This document shows positions 10,728-21,418 of a DNA stretch of 64,000 bases, piece by piece. Source of the DNA: Blastomyces gilchristii SLH14081 (lineage: Eukaryota > Ascomycota > Eurotiomycetes > Onygenales > Ajellomycetaceae); NCBI RefSeq assembly GCF_000003855.2, contig NW_003101679.1, positions 1,581,037-1,645,036 on the forward strand. The letters run 5' to 3'. Within the stretch, counting starts at the first letter, position 1, and every line of letters begins with the position of its first letter. A program made the position numbers and the translations under genes. Below the pieces are notes generated by a model that was not told the DNA's origin, ran no database searches, and saw only the letters and a program-made list of their open reading frames with translations.

Positions 10728-11658
10728 GAATAGAGATATGAAAATAGTGAGATCTTTAAGGGAAGGGAATGATATTGATCTAGTCTACAGTTCAAAAACA
10801 ATCAAAGAGAATTTAAAAGTGATTGAAGAAGCAGTAAAGAAAATCTTTGTTAGAGCAGATATCAATCAAATTTAATTTAATATAAATAAAACTGAGTTAA
10901 TTCATTTCTTTTCTAGATTCAATAAGAAAGAACTATGCCTAACTCTTTTAAATAAATAGATTAAACTCAGTTTAAATGTCAAATGATTAGAAGTATGATT
11001 AAACTTCAAGTTGAATTTTAAATATCATATTCAACAAAGAACTATCAAGGTAGAAAGACTATTAAATAGCATAATCAGACTATCAAACACAGAGAGAGGT
11101 CTATTCTTCCAGGCTATGAGACAGTTATATATAGTCTGTATTACCTCAGTAGCTGATTGTGAAGTTCAAGTTTGATGAAATAATTAAGGAAATTTCACTG
11201 AACTCTTTCAAAGTCTGTAAAACAGAGCTTTGAGAAGAATTCTGAGAGCATTCAAATCATCATCTATTAAAGCAATGAAAATTGAAGCTTCAATTCCTTC
11301 TTCTGCTATTAGATTTGAAAAGGCCTGTATGAACTATGCTCTGAGAGTTATAAAGATAAGCTTAAATCATTTAATCAGAGAAAGAGTCTCTTCTTCATTT
11401 TCATTAATTAACTCAGAAAATGAACTGGATTAGAATAGATTTCTTGATTAAAATGAAAATAATTCTTCAAAGAAAATACTATCTCAACTATACAGACTAT
11501 ACTCACTGATTAAAAATCAATTTTCTTCATTAAATATTGAAAAAGTTGCTCATGAGAAGATATCTCTCTGCAGAGAAAAGCTTGAATCTCTCATAGACTT
11601 GTAAATAAGTAAACTATCTAAAGAGAGAGAATATGAACAGTATTTGAAGAAAATCTCT
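10728..11658 (+). pseudogene. LINE copy 1: reverse transcriptase C-terminal part and thumb
   Basis: Resumes the LINE frame: GNDIDLVYSSKTIKENLKVIEEAV is the region of the YxDD palm motif; the first residues of the motif are lost or altered (GND where YVDD is expected). Downstream come the FNINKTELIHFFSR block and a thumb region (11230-11433) with IRFEKACMNYAL and ISLNHLIRERVSSSF, ending near YEQYLKKISI at 11650. The frame is cut at 11663 by LTR-A copy 2. The last 150 bp match the start of LINE copy 2 at 31984, which confirms the family. Confidence 0.8.
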
Positions 11659-11663
11659 ATAAT
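11659..11663. repeat. Target-site duplication ATAAT, left of LTR-A copy 2
   Basis: ATAAT precedes the LTR at 11664 and recurs at 17427-17431 after the other LTR. Comparison with LINE copy 2 (ATCTCTACAATCAATATAAAAG near 32107) confirms a simple insertion. Confidence 0.88.
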
Positions 11664-11976
11664 TGTAAGAGGCCTACGCCGAATAGATTGATATAATATA
11701 TAGGTCTTATATAACAAAGAGAAAAACATTAGAGAAGGAAAGAAAAGAGAAAGTGTGAGAATCAGCAATTGAAGTGAATATTTATACGCGTATGTGGTGG
11801 CCGAGGATCAGTGATTGAGAATGGCTGAGAATCGGAGTGTACACATTCATGGCAGCTGAGGATCAGTGATTGAGAATGACTGAGAATCAGAGTGTATGCA
11901 TTCAAGAATGAAGTGATTGAAATCTGTGAAGTGTAATAGAATAGTCTATATGATTGATCAGGCACAGCTTGTCATA
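11664..11976 (-). repeat. 3' LTR of LTR-A copy 2
   Basis: TGTAAGAGGCCTACGCCG at the outer (left) edge is intact; the inner end is decayed (CAGGCACAGCTTGTCATA for CGGGCGCAGCCCGCCACA). 313 bp. Confidence 0.92.
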
Positions 11977-14900
11977 TTAGCCTCTTTCTTTCAGAAGCAG
12001 TTCTCATCAGTCAAGAGTCACTGTTTCAGATAATACAGAACTCAGAGTTCAGGTCAGTTGATCATAGCTGACTCATTTTATAAGATATTGTCAGCTACAG
12101 CTGCAGAGTCTCTTATTGAGAATATTCTCAATCTCTCACTCAAGCTCATTATCTTCTTCTATGATACCTGGCAGCTGTCAGTCAGAAGTCAGTTAAGAAG
12201 AGAATGAGTCAGTGATAGTGCAGTGAAGCAAGCTTGTGTAGAAGATATCATGAATCTCTGATGATATGTCAAGATAGTAGTTATGACTATCTAGAACTTC
12301 TATCTCTTTATATCTGACATAGCAGTAATCTAGTGTATGAGATGAACATGTGATTCATATATTCTTGAGATTCAATCACACAAGGTCTTCTATCTTATAC
12401 TGCTCTGCAGAATCTTATTGAATGTTGATTTGATCTTCTTAGTCTTGTTTCATAATTATCATGAAGACCTCTGCTCAGTTACAGATATCTCAGAGCTTTA
12501 TTACTATATTATCAGTGATTTGAATTGAACTGCAGAGATTCAGTGTGAACTGTGTAGTCTCTAGAAGATTCAATACTTTCATGTAATATCTGTATGTAAG
12601 AAAGAACAGGCTTACATCTGTTGAAACAGCATCTCAACTGTTAATAGTGATCTCTGTGTGTAGAAGAAGATTATGTCAATCATTTTATAAGTAATTACAG
12701 AACTTATAAAAATAATTCTTTACAGTCTGAATTATCTGTTCTGATGCATCATCAGTCTCAGAGTGATAGACAGTTAACAGACAGTATATAATCTTAAGAA
12801 CTTGATAGATTCTTGTTCAGAGAGTACTCATGAATTGACAGCTCTGATTCAATACTATTGATCTCAATAATTCATATATCTGATAGAATGAACTCTGTAA
12901 GAAGTCTTCAGTGACTTGTTCAGTATTCCTCTTATCATAAGATTTTAATATTACATTCTTACTTAGTCAGTCAATAATGACTAGAATATTTCTACAATCT
13001 TTGCTCTCAGATAGATTAACAGTGAAGTGAATCACTACATCTTATCAGATTCTATCAGAGATATTGAGTGATTTCAGTAGATCTTTTCTACAGTTCTTTC
13101 ATAAGATAATAGAAGAATAGTAGTTGCAGTTTCAGACAAAGTATCTGATACTGTTTAATATCTCAGATTAATAGAACTCTCAAGAGACCATTCTATACAG
13201 TTGTTCACAGTCTGAATAATCAGTTATACATGAATCATGCATCTCTTGCATTATTCAGGTGTATAAGAATTCAGAGTGAGAGACTCAGCATTGTTCATGA
13301 AATTATAGAGTATTATTATCATCAATTGAATATTCTGAGATGTTGATTCTTATACATAGTTCTGAGAGAAATCAGAGTGCTTCTTGTTATACTGCTTCAG
13401 TGAGTACTTAGAGAAGTTCATTAGTTTGAGCTGCTGTATATTATAGCTCATCTAATGTAGATTCAGAAGAAGTTGAGATATCAGTGACAGTTCTAACTGA
13501 AGAAGCATGTATAGTTCTAATCAGAGAAGTATGTATAGTGTCATGAGCTGTTTTATCTTGATCAACTAGTATCTTCAGATTTAAGAGTCAGTGCTCTCAG
13601 TTTATTCAGTGAGTATCTGTTACATCAGATAATATATCTTACTCTCATTATAAGAGGGCATCTGTTATCAAGTTCTGACTGTCAGAACAGTAGTGTATTG
13701 TAAAATGAAAGCAGCTTAAGAACTCAGATTATCATATCTGTCATTTGATAAGTTTACAGATAGTCATGAAGTATTTGAGATTCTTATGATTTATGATTAT
13801 CTCAAATTCAGAGATACTTCAGAGTTCAGAGTTTCATTCTTCTAAATAGTGTACAATTGTAAGAAGTTTCTTATCATAGATCTCATAATTGTATTCAGCA
13901 GGACTCAGTTTCTTAGACATGAAGATATATAATTGTAGAACATCTTCATTATTCTATTACAATATCACTTCTTCTGTTATATAGTTAGAGAAATCAGTCT
14001 TAACAACTGTCTCACAATCAGAATTGAATATTATTAGCAGAGAGATATTAATAAACATCTTCTTCATCTGTGTAAATGCAGCTTCAGCATCTGCTAATTA
14101 TTGAAATACTGAGTCTTTCTTAGTGAGATCTGTAAGTGATCTCATGATATCTGAGAAGTTTCATATAAATTGTCAATAGAAGTTAGCAAATTCAATGAAG
14201 CTTCATACATCTTTCACAGTATATGAAGCTTCTCATTTGAGAATGACAGAGATCTTCTCAGAATTCATTCAAATCTTCTTATCAGCTTCTATGATGAAAT
14301 CTAAGTATTTAGTACTCTTAACTTTGAAATTACACTTGTTAATATCAATTGATAGTTCTGCTTCTTATAGTTATTATAATACTCTTCACACATACTCTTG
14401 ATATTCTTTTCTGAATTTATTGATGAAGATGAGAATGTCATCTAGATAAGCAGATGCAAACTTATCAAGAAAATCTCAGAGTGCTCAGTTGATATACTTC
14501 TGAAATGTACTGAGAGCATTAGTCAGTTCAAAGAGTGTGACTATTCATTCAAAGAGATCATAATATGTTTAAAATGCTGTAAGCCATTCATCTTCTTCAG
14601 TGATACAAATCTTATGAAATGCAGTGATAATATCTAACTTTGTAAATCATTGAGCTCATCTGATTCATGCTAGAGTTTCATTGATAAGAGATAAGAAATA
14701 TCAATCTTTCTTTATCAATCTGTTCAGATCTCAGTAGTTCACACAGAATTGAAGTTCTTCATCTGACTTCTTTGCAAAGAGAATAGAAGCTGCAGTGAAA
14801 GAGTTACTAATACATATGAATTTCTTATCTAACAGATCATTGAGTGTCTTCTGAAGAAGAAGAAGTTCATCTTGAGACATATTATAAAGAGAGTCTCACA

Positions 14901-15620
14901 GTGGCTTGAGATTCTTATCATTCTTCTTTTCTAACTTGATACTGTGATTCACTCCTGAGTCTTGTAAAGAAGGTATATTCATAATATTGTCTTGTTGAAA
15001 GATATCTAGATAATCATGATATTATTAAGGAAGTTTTGTATAAGAATCTGTTATTGTAACACAGAATAACTTTTCTAGAGTCTTCTTGATATTAGTCAGA
15101 CTGATGAAATAGATTGACATATGATTCTGCTGTCAGTGATCTTGTCAGTGACTCTGTCAGCAGTTTTGATAATGACTTCTTTTTCAGAGTATTTCATAAG
15201 TGTTAACAGAGATCTGTGTAAGATTCATAGTCTTGTGAATATCATCTTCATGAATTCTATCATTGTTAGAGAATATCAAGCTTCTGTTTCAAGCATTTAA
15301 TAAGATATCTTGTTCAGATAGTCAGATAAGTCTCAATATAAGATTATAATTGAGATTATCAACTTTATATGCATAGACATCTTCACATTGATGTTCTCTC
15401 ACATCTATGTTTAGTTTCATCATGTAACAGATACAAACATCTTTTGAGCTATTAAATTCTGTGAGAAGTCAGGGTTTTGATAAGAGGATATACTGAAGAT
15501 TATAACATCTTATGACTGAAGATTTTATCATTGCATAGTAGCATAGACCACTGTCTATCATGGCTTTCATATTATACATATTATCAATCACAGTAGATAC
15601 AAGAATCACATTCATTGTTT
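11977..15620 (-). pseudogene. LTR-A copy 2 Pol (chromodomain to protease)
   Basis: Minus-strand polyprotein in the same order as copy 1. Chromodomain and C-terminal integrase occupy about 11990-12440, the integrase core about 12440-13300, RNase H about 13500-14000, RT about 14000-14900 and protease about 15500-15620. The RT palm box is unmutated: the complement of 14431-14460 reads A-S-A-Y-L-D-D-I-L-I, so both catalytic Asp codons survive, unlike copies 1, 3 and 5. Elsewhere TGA, TAA and TAG stops interrupt the frame. It is a dead copy, but the best witness for the ancestral active site. Confidence 0.83.
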
Positions 15621-15639
15621 TTTTCTCTTTAAATCATTG

Positions 15640-16805
15640 TCATTCAATCTCTTCAAGCTTCTGTTTGCAAATTTGAACAGAAGCTAATCTTTTCCCTGTT
15701 TCATTGAGATATTCTTATAGTTATCTTCTGAATCTTTCTTCACTGCAATGTGATTGACATGAACAGACACTGATTCATTCTTTGAATGAGAAGACACTGA
15801 TCTTTCTCTTGATTGAGAAGGCACATAGACTAATCAACAGTTGAAAGTGATATATTCTGATTAGTTACAGTTGATGTATATTTCATGTTGATGTTGATCA
15901 GCAACTTCTTCAGAAGTGATCTCAGAAACTTGAAAGCCTGTTTAAATGATGAAAACTCTTGCTTGTGCATAGACATTTGAATCTACTCAGTTCATGATAT
16001 CTGCATCATTGCTGTTACTCCTCTTCAGTGTGAGTGTATAAGTGATTGAGATGTAATGTCTTCTGTCACTGTTCTATATACTCTTGAGCTTGATAAGATG
16101 ATTATTCAATGTTCAGAGCTGTGTGTAGAAGCCTTCATAAGTTGAGTCTTTGTTTATGCTTATAAGAGTCTGTAAGAGTTCAAAAGTTAATGTCTTCTTA
16201 AGCATGCTAATCTTTATTCAATTCTCTCAAGATTGATTATCTGCTTCTAAGATCTTGATGTCAAAGTCAGGAATAAATGTTGTAAGAGAAATGTTTCTCT
16301 GTCAGATACTCTGTAATCAATCTAACATCTTCTGTTGCATGACAGTGTCTTGAAACAGAATATCAAGATGTTTCATGATGTTATCAGACATTCACAACAC
16401 TAGTTTACATGCTTTCATTCATGAATGAAACTTCTGTTTCATGTGATTCTTCAATTGTTCATTAATATATCAATCTTGATTAATTAGTAAACTGATAGCA
16501 TCTTTATCTACACTCAGTTTCATAAGCATTTTCATTCTTCATGATGAGTAGAGAGTGAGATCAGAAGCATTGAAATATACAGAAGCATTTAAGCATTCTT
16601 TCAGTACTTTTATATTCAATTCTATAGATGTTGAAATTGCATGAGTTTCTTATTATGATAATCATTGAATCTCTTCATATTGATGTTATTGAGTTGCATG
16701 CATATCAGCTATTTATTGTTATTGTAGTTTCAACATTGCTCAGAGTCACTGTGACACTACATCTATACTTATATTTGAGAGTTCTTTCATATTATCATTA
16801 GATAT
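15640..16805 (-). pseudogene. LTR-A copy 2 Gag
   Basis: Minus-strand Gag. The start codon region at 16805-16801 now reads ATA instead of ATG, one G-to-A change from the MSNDN start of copies 1 and 5. The zinc knuckle near 15878-15837 reads YINCN-SEYITFNC: the first Cys is Tyr and the His is Tyr, again transitions. A Gln-rich tract follows the start. No intact frame remains. Confidence 0.78.
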
Positions 16806-17113
16806 GGTTATATTGTTTGTCAGATGTGTGATATCTGTGAAATCTGAAGAAGTGTAATTATATGAATATCTCATATGTCTGAGTGTCAGAACTCTCAGGT
16901 CTTTTGCTGATATTCTCTTAATAAGATCTTATTACAGAGTCAGAGTGACTGATGAGTAAGCTTCTATCTGAGAACTCAGTGTTCACTTAACTGTGTTTCT
17001 CTTTCTTACATGTTGTTACATGTTCAGATATCTCTCAATGAATAATCATTTCTAATGAGAAGATAATACATGAATAATTGTTTCTAATAAGAAGATGATG
17101 AATATTTTTCTAG

Positions 17114-17426
17114 TATAAGAGATCTACACTGAATAGATCAGTATAATATATAGGTCTTATATAACAAAGAGAAAAACATTAGAGAAGAAAAGAAAAGAGA
17201 AAGTGTGAGAATCAGCAATCAAAGTGGATATTTATACATGTATGTGATGGCCGAGGATTGGTGATCAAGAATGGCTGAGAATCGGAGTGTACGCGTTCGT
17301 GGCGGCCGAGGATCGGCGATCGAGAATGGCCGAGAATCGGAGTGTACGCGTTCGAGAATGAAGCGGTTGGAATCTGTGGAGTGTAACAGAAGAGTCTATA
17401 TGATTGATCGGGCGCAGCCCGCCACA
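17114..17426 (-). repeat. 5' LTR of LTR-A copy 2
   Basis: 313 bp. The outer (right) half is among the best preserved DNA in the window, with ACGCGTTCGTGGCGGCCGAG at about 17291-17310 and CGGGCGCAGCCCGCCACA at the end. The inner (left) end is decayed (TATAAGAGATCTACACTG). An open frame crosses it (17271-17663), but only because the LTR runs into the LINE RNase H frame; it is not a gene. Confidence 0.92.
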
Positions 17427-17431
17427 ATAAT

Positions 17432-18383
17432 TAATATAAAAGACCCTATTCTGATTTATTCAGATGTGTTAAAAAATGAGAATTTGAATAGATTAGATAC
17501 AGATATTGCTTATACTGAAGATAATATCAATTTTGTCTCAGATTTCTGGAATTTATGCTGTGAATCTGAAGTCTATGATGCTGAACTATTTGCAATAGTG
17601 AAAGCTTTCAAACTCATTGAAATAAAATCATATAAAAGAGAAAATAGTTTAAAAGAGATATGAATATTCTCTGATAGTCAAGCTACTTTAAAAAGACTTA
17701 GAAATAGTCAGATTCATAATAATCAAATAAATCTTGAACTGATTTTAAACTCTGTTTTAAAAACTCAAAAGAGAAGAATATTAAAACTGATAATTCATCT
17801 GCACTAAGTTTCTACTCATATGAATCTTCATAATAATGAATTGACTGATTCAGCTGTAAAAAAGAGTTCAGAATTAAGCAGATCTATTCAAAAAATAGTG
17901 TTCTGATCTTTTATAAAGAGAAAGATAAAAGAATCTTATTTAGACAAGTGAAATGAAAGCTGGCAGAAATAAAAGAAGAGTATACATTATTCAAGATTTG
18001 AAATAAAACCCACATGAAAATCTTGTTCAATTAAATGTAAAAAGAAAATATTCTCATTTATAATTCAGCTAAAACTAGAACATGGTTATTTCAAATCTTA
18101 TATACAAAGATTTGATGATAGATTTGATTCAATAGAATGCTCATTCTGCAATGTAAATGGAAATTCTGAGTATATTGTAATACACTGTGCATTATACAAT
18201 AGCCTCAGAGTCAGATTGAACAAGAAGTATAATCTAAATTAATTAAATATAAGAGTCTTATTCTTAACTGAGACAGGAATCAAATACTTAATAGACTTTC
18301 TATCAGAAACTCAAGCAGCTACAAGAAAATGACTAAATGCAGAAATATCTGAATATGAAGAGAAGGAAATTGATCAGATATAG
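17432..18383 (+). pseudogene. LINE copy 1: RNase H and C-terminal zinc knuckle
   Basis: RNase H removes template RNA during target-primed reverse transcription. The frame starts INIKDPILIYSDVLKNEN, where the intact relative at 32130 has YSDGSKNEN, so the Gly after the first catalytic Asp is lost. YDAELFAIVKAF (catalytic Glu) and FSDSQATLKRL (third Asp) follow. The C-terminal CX2CX7HX4C knuckle reads CSFCNVNGNSEYIVIHC: its His is Tyr. The stop is the TAG near 18381. In-frame TGA codons replace Trp. Best clean piece: to 17663. Confidence 0.85.
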
Positions 18384-18736
18384 TCTGTTAAAACAGCTAT
18401 ACACTATCTTTTAATAATTTGTTTTATTATAGTCTCTCTTTACTTTACTTTTTCTTTTCTATTCTTTTCTATCTATCTATTTAATGTGTCTATCTTTAAG
18501 ACTATGTTCTCTTTTCTTTTGTCATGATATTATCAACTGGTTTCAAAGTATCAGGAGATGTTAAAATATTGCAATTTGTAAACATTTTTTACATTCTGAG
18601 CTGGAATTTTCTGATTTTGCATATCTGAAATTGGTAAATGTATAATAGTTGACTTTATAGATATAGGAAAAACACTGAGAACTAAAAGTTCTCAGGTAGA
18701 TGTCATAGTCTCTGACTGCATACATCTCTAATTGAA

Positions 18737-18737
<1 letters not shown>
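18384..18737 (+). other. LINE copy 1 3' untranslated region
   Basis: Non-coding; matches the 3' UTR of LINE copy 2 (33070-33423) along its length, including pyrimidine-rich CTATCTATCTA and GATATAGGAAAAA blocks. Ends just before the (AAT)n tail. Confidence 0.8.

Positions 18738-18770
<33 letters not shown>
18738..18770 (+). repeat. (AAT)n tail of LINE copy 1
   Basis: About eleven AAT units directly after the LINE 3' UTR. LINE copy 2 ends in the same trinucleotide tail (33426-33445) followed by its target duplication, so this is the element's own tail and not a chance microsatellite. Confidence 0.85.
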
Positions 18771-18774
<4 letters not shown>

Positions 18775-19021
18775 TCTCAAGTTTGAACTTGATCATCTTC
18801 TGTAGTTGTCTAGTCTGAGTATGAAGAATTAACAGAACTTCTTCATTCATCTCACTCAGACACTGCTTTTCAAGAATTTTACTTACTTTTTCAAGTTTCT
18901 ATATTTTAAGAACTTGTTTCTCTATTTCTTCTTTCTTTCTTCTCTTCAGAATTTCAATCCCAGGGATAGTATTTGAGAAAGCATCTTTTTCCACATCAAC
19001 TGAGTTTATTTTTAAACTCAT
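18771..19021 (-). pseudogene. Unrecognised lysine/glutamate-rich ORF fragment
   Basis: Minus strand from an ATG at 19021: MSLKINSVDVEKDAFSNTIPGIEILKRRKKEEIEKQ, then one TAG, then a charged, heptad-like stretch to 18771, where the LINE tail interrupts it. It looks coiled-coil and resembles in style the ORF1 or Gag of a retroelement, but I recognise no family. It is less mutated than its surroundings (keeps CCCAGGGATAG). The remainder may lie beyond the LINE insertion, under gypsy-1 and outside the window. Confidence 0.4.
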
Positions 19022-19029
19022 TATTCTCA

Positions 19030-19175
19030 CTCAATGAAAAGTTGATCAGACTGTTTCAATTGAGAGATTTATTGAACTCTTTTAAATTGAAAGGTTAATC
19101 AGACTGTTTTAATTAAGAGATTTCTAAGTCTATTTTCAATTTGAAAAGTTGATCAGACTGTTTCAAAAGAAGAAT
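19030..19175. repeat. Minisatellite, ~53-bp unit, about 2.6 copies
   Basis: The core GTTGATCAGACTGTTTCAATT recurs with transitions at 19041, 19094 and 19148 (spacing 53 and 54 bp). It lies directly upstream of the minus-strand ORF fragment at 19021, as a promoter-proximal repeat would. Function unknown. Confidence 0.7.
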
Positions 19176-20064
19176 AAAAGACTTTTATATATAAAATACC
19201 TGATTTTTTTCACACTAGTTCAGTAACTAGATTAGATTTTTGAAGAGAATCTAATAAACTAAAATTAATTTTTGAGATAAATCAATAAAATCTTTACAAT
19301 CTCTTTCTTGAGATACAGTCAGAAAAAGTATGATATCAATTGATAGTAAATCAAATGATATGACAGTTGTTAAGAGAAAAACTGATAAAAAATAAGTCAA
19401 TTTTTGCCAGAGAAATTGATTAATACTATTCAATTTTATTCTAAATCATTCAATTCTTCTCACACAACAAGTGTGCAACTCAAATCAGTTAATAAAGAGT
19501 GTAAAAAAGAATTAAGTATTAATAAAAGCTCTTCAGTCACTGAAAAAGTAATTCTTACTTAAAGAAATGTGAACTTATGACAGAAAATAACTCTGTTTTT
19601 AATTCTTTATAAGAATATTGTATAAAACTCAGAGAAAAACATCTTACTTTTTCAAGAGAAGTAAAAAACTAATTCTAAGATCTTTTTTTTACATTAACTG
19701 CTGCAGAAGAATAAGATAGAAACTGCTAAGATATATACTACTATATATCTTCTATCAAGACTTTTTCTCTTCAGAGTCTTGATATTATAGAGAATATAAG
19801 TCCGTTTCTATATAATAATATAAATATTATCAGTGAGATGTAGAGAAACTGATTATTTATATCTTTCAATAGAAGACTTTATCAATGATTATATTAATAT
19901 AGAGTTAATTCTCAAATTCAATAGAAATCTAGTATTGCTGTTCTCAATTCCTTGCAGAATCCATTAAATATTGATATATTAAAACTAGATTTAATATATC
20001 TCACTATGCAGGGATCAAAGACTCAGTCAGATCTTAGAGTATATTAATTTTATAGTTATTGATA
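19176..20064. other. AT-rich sequence, no identifiable feature
   Basis: Broken frames on both strands with many TGA codons in frames that are otherwise open, so probably decayed transposon coding sequence. I could not match any domain. Part of it (19700-20060) reads as a Leu/Ile/Trp-rich frame on the plus strand when TGA is taken as former TGG. Confidence 0.4.
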
Positions 20065-20395
20065 TGTTATTGTTTACTGATTATATATTAAATACTGTTA
20101 CTGAGATATCTTTTTGTATTTTTCTGTCAGAGATAAGCCAGATTGAAAGAAGTGATACAAGAGTGAAATTTAGCATTGATGTCTTGATATATCAAACACA
20201 GACAGAGTTTTCACAGAGATTGCACTTCAGATGTATTCATTGATTATATGCTTAATATTATTACTGAGGTATCTTCTTGTATTTTTCTGCCAGGGATAGG
20301 CCAGATTGAAAAGGATGATATGAGAGTGAGACTTGATGTTGATGTTTTGAAACATCAAAGATAGACAGGGTTTTCGCAGAGATTGATTCTCAGAT
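20065..20395. repeat. Tandem duplication, 163-bp period, two units
   Basis: The block around AGATAAGCCAGATTGAAA (20131) returns as GGGATAGGCCAGATTGAAA (about 20294), with aligned flanks for roughly 160 bp: TACTGAGATATCTTT, TTTTCTGTCAG, CAGACAGAGTTTTC. The right unit keeps GG and CC that are AG and CT in the left unit, so one copy decayed more. The period is not a multiple of 3, which argues against a protein repeat. Confidence 0.75.
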
Positions 20396-20436
20396 ATCTT
20401 CACAATCACAAATCAGAGATCTTCCAAAATCAAGAA

Positions 20437-20705
20437 GATTGGTGCATATGACTAGGTCTCTTCATCTTACAATTTGTATGGCAATTTGGCCCGGGGTTGT
20501 GGTGTGATTGGGATGAACAGGGGATAATCCCACACAAGAGTTTCAAACAACATCTGGTTCACATTTGACTGAATAACTCCACCACTACACGGGGTATGCG
20601 GTCGGCGATGGGGTCAAAATGCTCGTATAATCGAGGGGTTTTTGATGAATCTATTGGCGGGTTCTTATTCGAAAGATTGAGCGAGTTCGTAGTGAAGCGG
20701 TTGAC
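20437..20705. other. GC-richer island, probably an element edge (gypsy-2 5' LTR?)
   Basis: About 270 bp with dense CG, CC and GG (GGCCCGGGG, GGTATGCGGTCGGCGATGGGG, CGAGCGAG-like runs) inside CG-free DNA. No protein domain seen. Its position directly 5' of the plus-strand gypsy-2 coding region, plus the edge-sparing rule of the other elements, suggests the outer part of a 5' LTR. No partner LTR was recognised, so a low-copy host remnant is also possible. Confidence 0.4.
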
Positions 20706-20739
20706 TCTCTATCACTCTGACTTTGATGTAAAATAAGCT

Positions 20740-21100
20740 CATTGAGTAAGACTTTAAGTTCTTGACTCTGAAGAAACTGATAACTCTTATTCATCACTTA
20801 CAGATTACTGTGAGAGTCACAGATCTGTAAAGAGTGAATCACTAATCAGCTCTGTAAGAATCAGAATAACAGAGAACAGAGATACTAAAAAAAGATGATA
20901 AGATATAGAGAGATTTGTGTCTGACTGCTGAGCAGAGAGAGAGAGCTTTGTAAGCTTCTATAAATAGAGTATATTATAGAGAGATTAAGAAAAAGAGTCT
21001 CTACTTTATTTATTTCAAATCAGAATATCTTTATACAAACTGTTCAGATAAATTAAAATAGAAATTTAAGAAGTTATAAACAGAGTCAGTAATAGTCTTC
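20740..21100 (+). pseudogene. gypsy-2 upstream coding region (Gag end / protease)
   Basis: Plus-strand frame continuous across the LTR-A copy 3 insertion with 26848 onward (ETDNSYSSLTDYCESHRS...). Rich in Ser, Arg and Lys, with TGA at likely Trp positions. No CCHC or D[ST]G motif could be picked out. Called by position upstream of the RT only. Confidence 0.4.
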
Positions 21101-21105
21101 TTAAG
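21101..21105. repeat. Target-site duplication TTAAG, left of LTR-A copy 3
   Basis: TTAAG precedes the LTR at 21106 and recurs at 26843-26847. Confidence 0.9.
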
Positions 21106-21418
21106 TGTAAGAGGCCTACGCCGAATAGATCGGTATAATATATAGGTCTTATATAACAAAGAGAATAATGTTAGAGAAGGAAAGGAAAGAGAAAGTGTGA
21201 GAATCAGTGATTGAAGTGGATATTTATACGTGTATGTAGTGGCCGAGGATTGGTGATTGAGAATGGCTGAGAATCAGAGTGTACATGTTCATGGCGGCTG
21301 AGGATCAGTGATTGAGAATGACTGAGAATCAGAGTGTATGTGTTTGAGAATGAAGCAGTTGGAATCTGTGAAGTGTAATGAAATAGTCTATATAATTGAT
21401 CAGGCGCAGCCTGTCACA
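21106..21418 (-). repeat. 3' LTR of LTR-A copy 3
   Basis: 313 bp. The outer edge TGTAAGAGGCCTACGCCG with GATCGG is intact; the middle and inner end are decayed (CAGGCGCAGCCTGTCACA). Confidence 0.92.

Larger units (their letters stand above)
11664..17426 (-). mobile_element. LTR-A copy 2: Ty3/gypsy chromovirus
   Basis: Minus-strand full-length element with two 313-bp LTRs, flanked by ATAAT in the LINE just before its RNase H region. It belongs to the 313-bp LTR subfamily, which has a duplicated GGCCGAGGATCGGCGATCGA-type block. Reading the minus strand gives Gag, then protease, RT with an intact YLDD, RNase H, integrase and chromodomain. Its decay is patchy: the sense 5' LTR keeps many CG sites while the 3' LTR does not. 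Confidence 0.92.
2160..18770 (+). mobile_element. Tad-like LINE (non-LTR retrotransposon), copy 1, split by three insertions
   Basis: Four plus-strand coding blocks in the right order make one LINE ORF2: apurinic-like endonuclease (2164-2895), linker plus RT fingers/palm (9083-10296), RT thumb (10728-11658), and RNase H plus C-terminal CCHC (17432-18383), followed by a 3' UTR and an (AAT)n tail ending at about 18770. The breaks are exactly LTR-A copy 1, a SINE with an assembly gap, and LTR-A copy 2; removing each with one copy of its 5-bp target duplication rejoins the reading (the SINE/gap junction cannot be checked). The 5' end is lost under gypsy-1. RNase H together with a CX2CX7HX4C knuckle and an EN domain is typical of the fungal Tad clade. 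Confidence 0.85.

Noticed and set aside
17271..17663. 130-codon ORF as a gene
   Set aside because: It begins inside the preserved LTR of LTR-A copy 2 and runs by chance into the LINE RNase H frame; the ATG is not a natural start.
18738..18770. CRISPR-like or independent microsatellite array
   Set aside because: Trinucleotide AAT units directly after the LINE 3' UTR, repeated at the end of LINE copy 2 before its duplication: the LINE's own tail.
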